Assembly: GCA_023441845.1 (NCBI GenBank)
Contig: JAEZNF010000313.1
Span: forward strand, 1-7,323
DNA: 7,323 nucleotides
Direction of reading: 5' to 3'
Origin: Bacillota bacterium
Lineage (GTDB): Bacteria > Bacillota > Clostridia > Acetivibrionales > DSM-2933
This document shows positions 5,348 to 7,323 of the stretch, piece after piece (positions within the stretch are counted from its first letter, which is position 1; each line of letters starts with the position of its first letter). The notes beneath the pieces are model-generated. The model had not been told where the DNA came from. It did no database searches and saw only the letters and a list, made by a program, of their open reading frames with translations. The position numbers and the translations under genes are program-made.

Positions 5348-7323
5348 CTACGGACTAACCGTCACAATACATTCCGCATACTTGCTCGGATCAGTAGCAC
5401 TGGCTGCCCTAATTACCGCCGTTCCTGCATTATTTAATGTAACGAGTCCTGCGGATGATACTACAGCCACATTACTTACACTCTGGCTGTGTACCGACCA
5501 TATCACATCTTTATTCGTTGCATTTTGAGGAACTGCCGTTGCTATCATTTGTGCTGTTGCCCCTACACTTGCATTCAAATACATTCTATTGAGGCTTATT
5601 TCCGTTACCGGCACAATTACGGATGAACCTACCACCGATATATCATCAAGATATATGTTTCTGCCGTACCGGCCCTCTGCGAGAAATGCTATGCGTAAAT
5701 CCGAAGCACCCTTGAATGAATCAAGATTGACAGTATGTTTTTTCCATCCTGGAGTAGAGTCATACCTATTAACTGCATTTCCTGTATTTACCCATGTAGA
5801 ACCGCCATCTGCCGAAATCTGCACCTGTATACTGTCCGGCTTGGTATTGTCTGCATCGTGGTACATCCAGAAATCCACAAAATATGTATCCACACTCCCA
5901 AGATTGATTCCTGAAGTCCTATACAGGCGGGTGCTCTGCCCTGAGTTTACATCGAAAGAATTAAATTTGGCCATGTATACACCTGTTTTAGGTCCGCCGG
6001 GATTGGGATATGTCCCGCTTGATACAAAGCTCCATTCACCGTCTGCTCCATTGACATCCTGAACCGCCCAACCTGCCGGAATGCTTCCTCCGCCGCTTTC
6101 AAATCCTTCACTGAGCAAAGTCACGGTTACAGGCTCAGGTGCTGTTACTGTCACGATACATTCCGCATACTTTTCCGGATCAGAGTAACTAACTGCCCTT
6201 ATTACCGCTGTTCCAGGGTTGTTCGCCGTAACAAGTCCGGCGGATGATACTACCGCCACATTACTTGCACTCTGACTGTAAACCGACCATGTTACATTCT
6301 TATCGGTTGCATTTTGAGGTGCCACCTCTGCAATCAACTGTTCTGTCTGACCTGCGGCTATACTTACAGATGTTTTATTGAGGCTGACTCCTGTTACCGG
6401 TATAATAACCGGATTAACCGTTACTGTGCATTCTGCATACATGGCAGCTTCCGTAGAGATTACAGCCCTTATTACTGCTGTTCCCGGATTGTTCGCTGTA
6501 ACAAGTCCGGCGGATGATACTACTGCTACATTATCTGCGCTCTGGCTCACTACTGCCCATATTATATTTTTATTAGTTGCATTTTGAGGTGCTGCCGTTG
6601 CAACCAGTTGCTCTGTCTGTCCTGCTGTCAGGGTAACAGATGTCTTATCAATACCGATACCTGTTACAGGCACATTTACTATAGAGGTATCCATTATTGA
6701 TATTTCATCGAGATACATATTATAATAGCTTCTACTTACCCCAAGAAATGCCACCCTCAAATCGGAGACTCCCTTATATCCATCAAGGCTTATCGAGTGT
6801 TTTTTCCAACCTGTGCTTCCGTCGTTTCTGTCAATTTGGCTTCCGATATTTATCCAACTATAGCCTTCATCCGTAGATACCTGAACCTGAATATAATCCG
6901 CATTGGCAATCTCGGTATCGTGATACATCCAGAAATCCAGACTGTAGCTGCCGTTTCCAAGGCATATGCCCGAAGCTGTATACATGCGGGCGCTTCCACG
7001 CGGTATCTGTCCGTAATTAAACTTTACCATATTAGAACCGCTTTTTGGGCTTCCGGGGTCAGGATTTGTCCCGCCTGAAGCAATGCGCCACTCTCCATAG
7101 GTACCTTCAACATTCTGAACGCTCCATCCGTCGGGAAGAATTCCACTGCTGTATTCAAACCCTTCACTGAGCAAAACACCGCTCACCGCTTCAGTGACAA
7201 TTACTGTGCACTCCTCATACTTGCTCGGATCAACCTTGCTTGCAGCTCTTATTACTGCCATACCGGGATGATTTGCGGTCACAGTGCCGTCCTGAGCCAC
7301 TACAGCTACGTCAGGAATATTCT
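5348..7323 (-). CDS. Large secreted/surface protein with BIG2 and choice-of-anchor J (cleaved-adhesin-like) domains, 5' end outside the window
   Basis: The frame is open from the right edge to the TAG at 5348, so at least 658 C-terminal residues are seen and the true start lies upstream. The GTG at 7300 sits inside a BIG2 domain and is not a start. Numbered from that codon, the order is: end of a BIG2 domain (to about 36), J-type domain (43-206; LLSEGFE, FWMYHD, DYIQVQVS, LDEISI), BIG2 (210-297), BIG2 (300-387), J-type domain (395-560) and BIG2 (563-650). BIG2 marks are PVTG-x-x-[IL], APQNAT-[ND]-K, VAVVSSAGLVT and AVIRA. J-type domains occur in extracellular proteases and adhesins, including gingipains, and are thought to bind ligands; BIG2 units act as spacers or adhesive modules. 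The protein ends right after the last BIG2, with no sorting signal, S-layer homology or dockerin domain in view. An N-terminal enzyme domain may exist upstream. Confidence 0.85.
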   Translation of the reverse strand, partial: NIPDVAVVAQDGTVTANHPGMAVIRAASKVDPSKYEECTVIVTEAVSGVLLSEGFEYSSGILPDGWSVQNVEGTYGEWRIASGGTNPDPGSPKSGSNMVKFNYGQIPRGSARMYTASGICLGNGSYSLDFWMYHDTEIANADYIQVQVSTDEGYSWINIGSQIDRNDGSTGWKKHSISLDGYKGVSDLRVAFLGVSRSYYNMYLDEISIMDTSIVNVPVTGIGIDKTSVTLTAGQTEQLVATAAPQNATNKNIIWAVVSQSADNVAVVSSAGLVTANNPGTAVIRAVISTEAAMYAECTVTVNPVIIPVTGVSLNKTSVSIAAGQTEQLIAEVAPQNATDKNVTWSVYSQSASNVAVVSSAGLVTANNPGTAVIRAVSYSDPEKYAECIVTVTAPEPVTVTLLSEGFESGGGSIPAGWAVQDVNGADGEWSFVSSGTYPNPGGPKTGVYMAKFNSFDVNSGQSTRLYRTSGINLGSVDTYFVDFWMYHDADNTKPDSIQVQISADGGSTWVNTGNAVNRYDSTPGWKKHTVNLDSFKGASDLRIAFLAEGRYGRNIYLDDISVVGSSVIVPVTEISLNRMYLNASVGATAQMIATAVPQNATNKDVIWSVHSQSVSNVAVVSSAGLVTLNNAGTAVIRAASATDPSKYAECIVTVSP
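5351..7323 (-). repeat. Tandem BIG2 and J-type domain repeats within the adhesin-like gene
   Basis: Four BIG2 units lie at about 7323-7193 (partial), 6673-6410, 6403-6140 and 5614-5351, and two J-type units at about 7174-6683 and 6118-5621. The two middle BIG2 units are adjacent, giving BIG2-J-BIG2-BIG2-J-BIG2, as if a BIG2-J-BIG2 block had been doubled. Copies remain alike at DNA level: a 26-base stretch at 6228-6253 recurs exactly at 6498-6523, 270 bases away, and with two changes at 5439-5464. Such similarity allows units to be gained or lost by recombination. Confidence 0.8.

Noticed and set aside
5265..7078. Plus-strand frames of 67-157 codons opposite the BIG2/J-domain gene
   Set aside because: They repeat among themselves only because the BIG2 repeats lie on the other strand, and they lack translation signals.
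5351..7323. The spaced repeats in the right part considered as a CRISPR array
   Set aside because: The repeats are about 270 bases apart, lie in frame in a coding region, and correspond to BIG2 protein domains.

Overview
The window looks like the chromosome of a low-GC, anaerobic Firmicute, most likely a Clostridium or Ruminiclostridium-type organism. The grounds are AT-rich intergenic DNA, strong AGGAG-type ribosome binding sites, sigma-A-like promoters, U-tract terminators, and the gene families present. This placement is inferred; no taxonomic marker gene is present. All supported genes lie on the minus strand, so the region reads from right to left.

Right part (about 5348-7323): the C-terminal part of a large secreted or surface protein, whose 5' end lies outside the window. 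It consists of bacterial Ig-like group 2 (BIG2) domains alternating with choice-of-anchor J / cleaved-adhesin-like beta-sandwich domains. No catalytic domain or surface anchor is visible in the part seen.

Middle part (2308-5347): a 376-base intergenic region leads into a complete 887-residue secreted M4 (thermolysin-like) metalloprotease. The protease has a signal peptide, an FTP/PepSY propeptide with a Lys-rich insert, a zinc protease domain and four C-terminal fibronectin-III-like repeats. Its promoter region is rich in symmetric sequence: an 18-bp perfect palindrome near the start point, a 25-bp dyad over the promoter hexamers, and a direct repeat one 21-bp step apart upstream. The gene ends in a terminator that is a perfect 28-bp inverted repeat.

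Left part (1-2014): a sigma-A-like promoter and a leader of about 150 nt with a terminator-like hairpin come before a decarboxylase operon. The operon encodes a carboxyltransferase (oxaloacetate decarboxylase alpha / pyruvate carboxylase B / transcarboxylase 5S type), a small OadG-type membrane subunit, and the first codons of a separate biotin carrier protein. Together these would form a biotin-dependent, probably sodium-pumping decarboxylase. The membrane beta subunit is expected beyond the left edge but is not seen.

The gene content belongs to known families, and I see no clear new system. The most useful leads are regulatory: the putative attenuator before the decarboxylase operon and the symmetric elements at the protease promoter. 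A second group concerns protein detail, namely the altered active-site environment and Lys-rich propeptide insert of the protease, and the repeat architecture of the adhesin-like protein.
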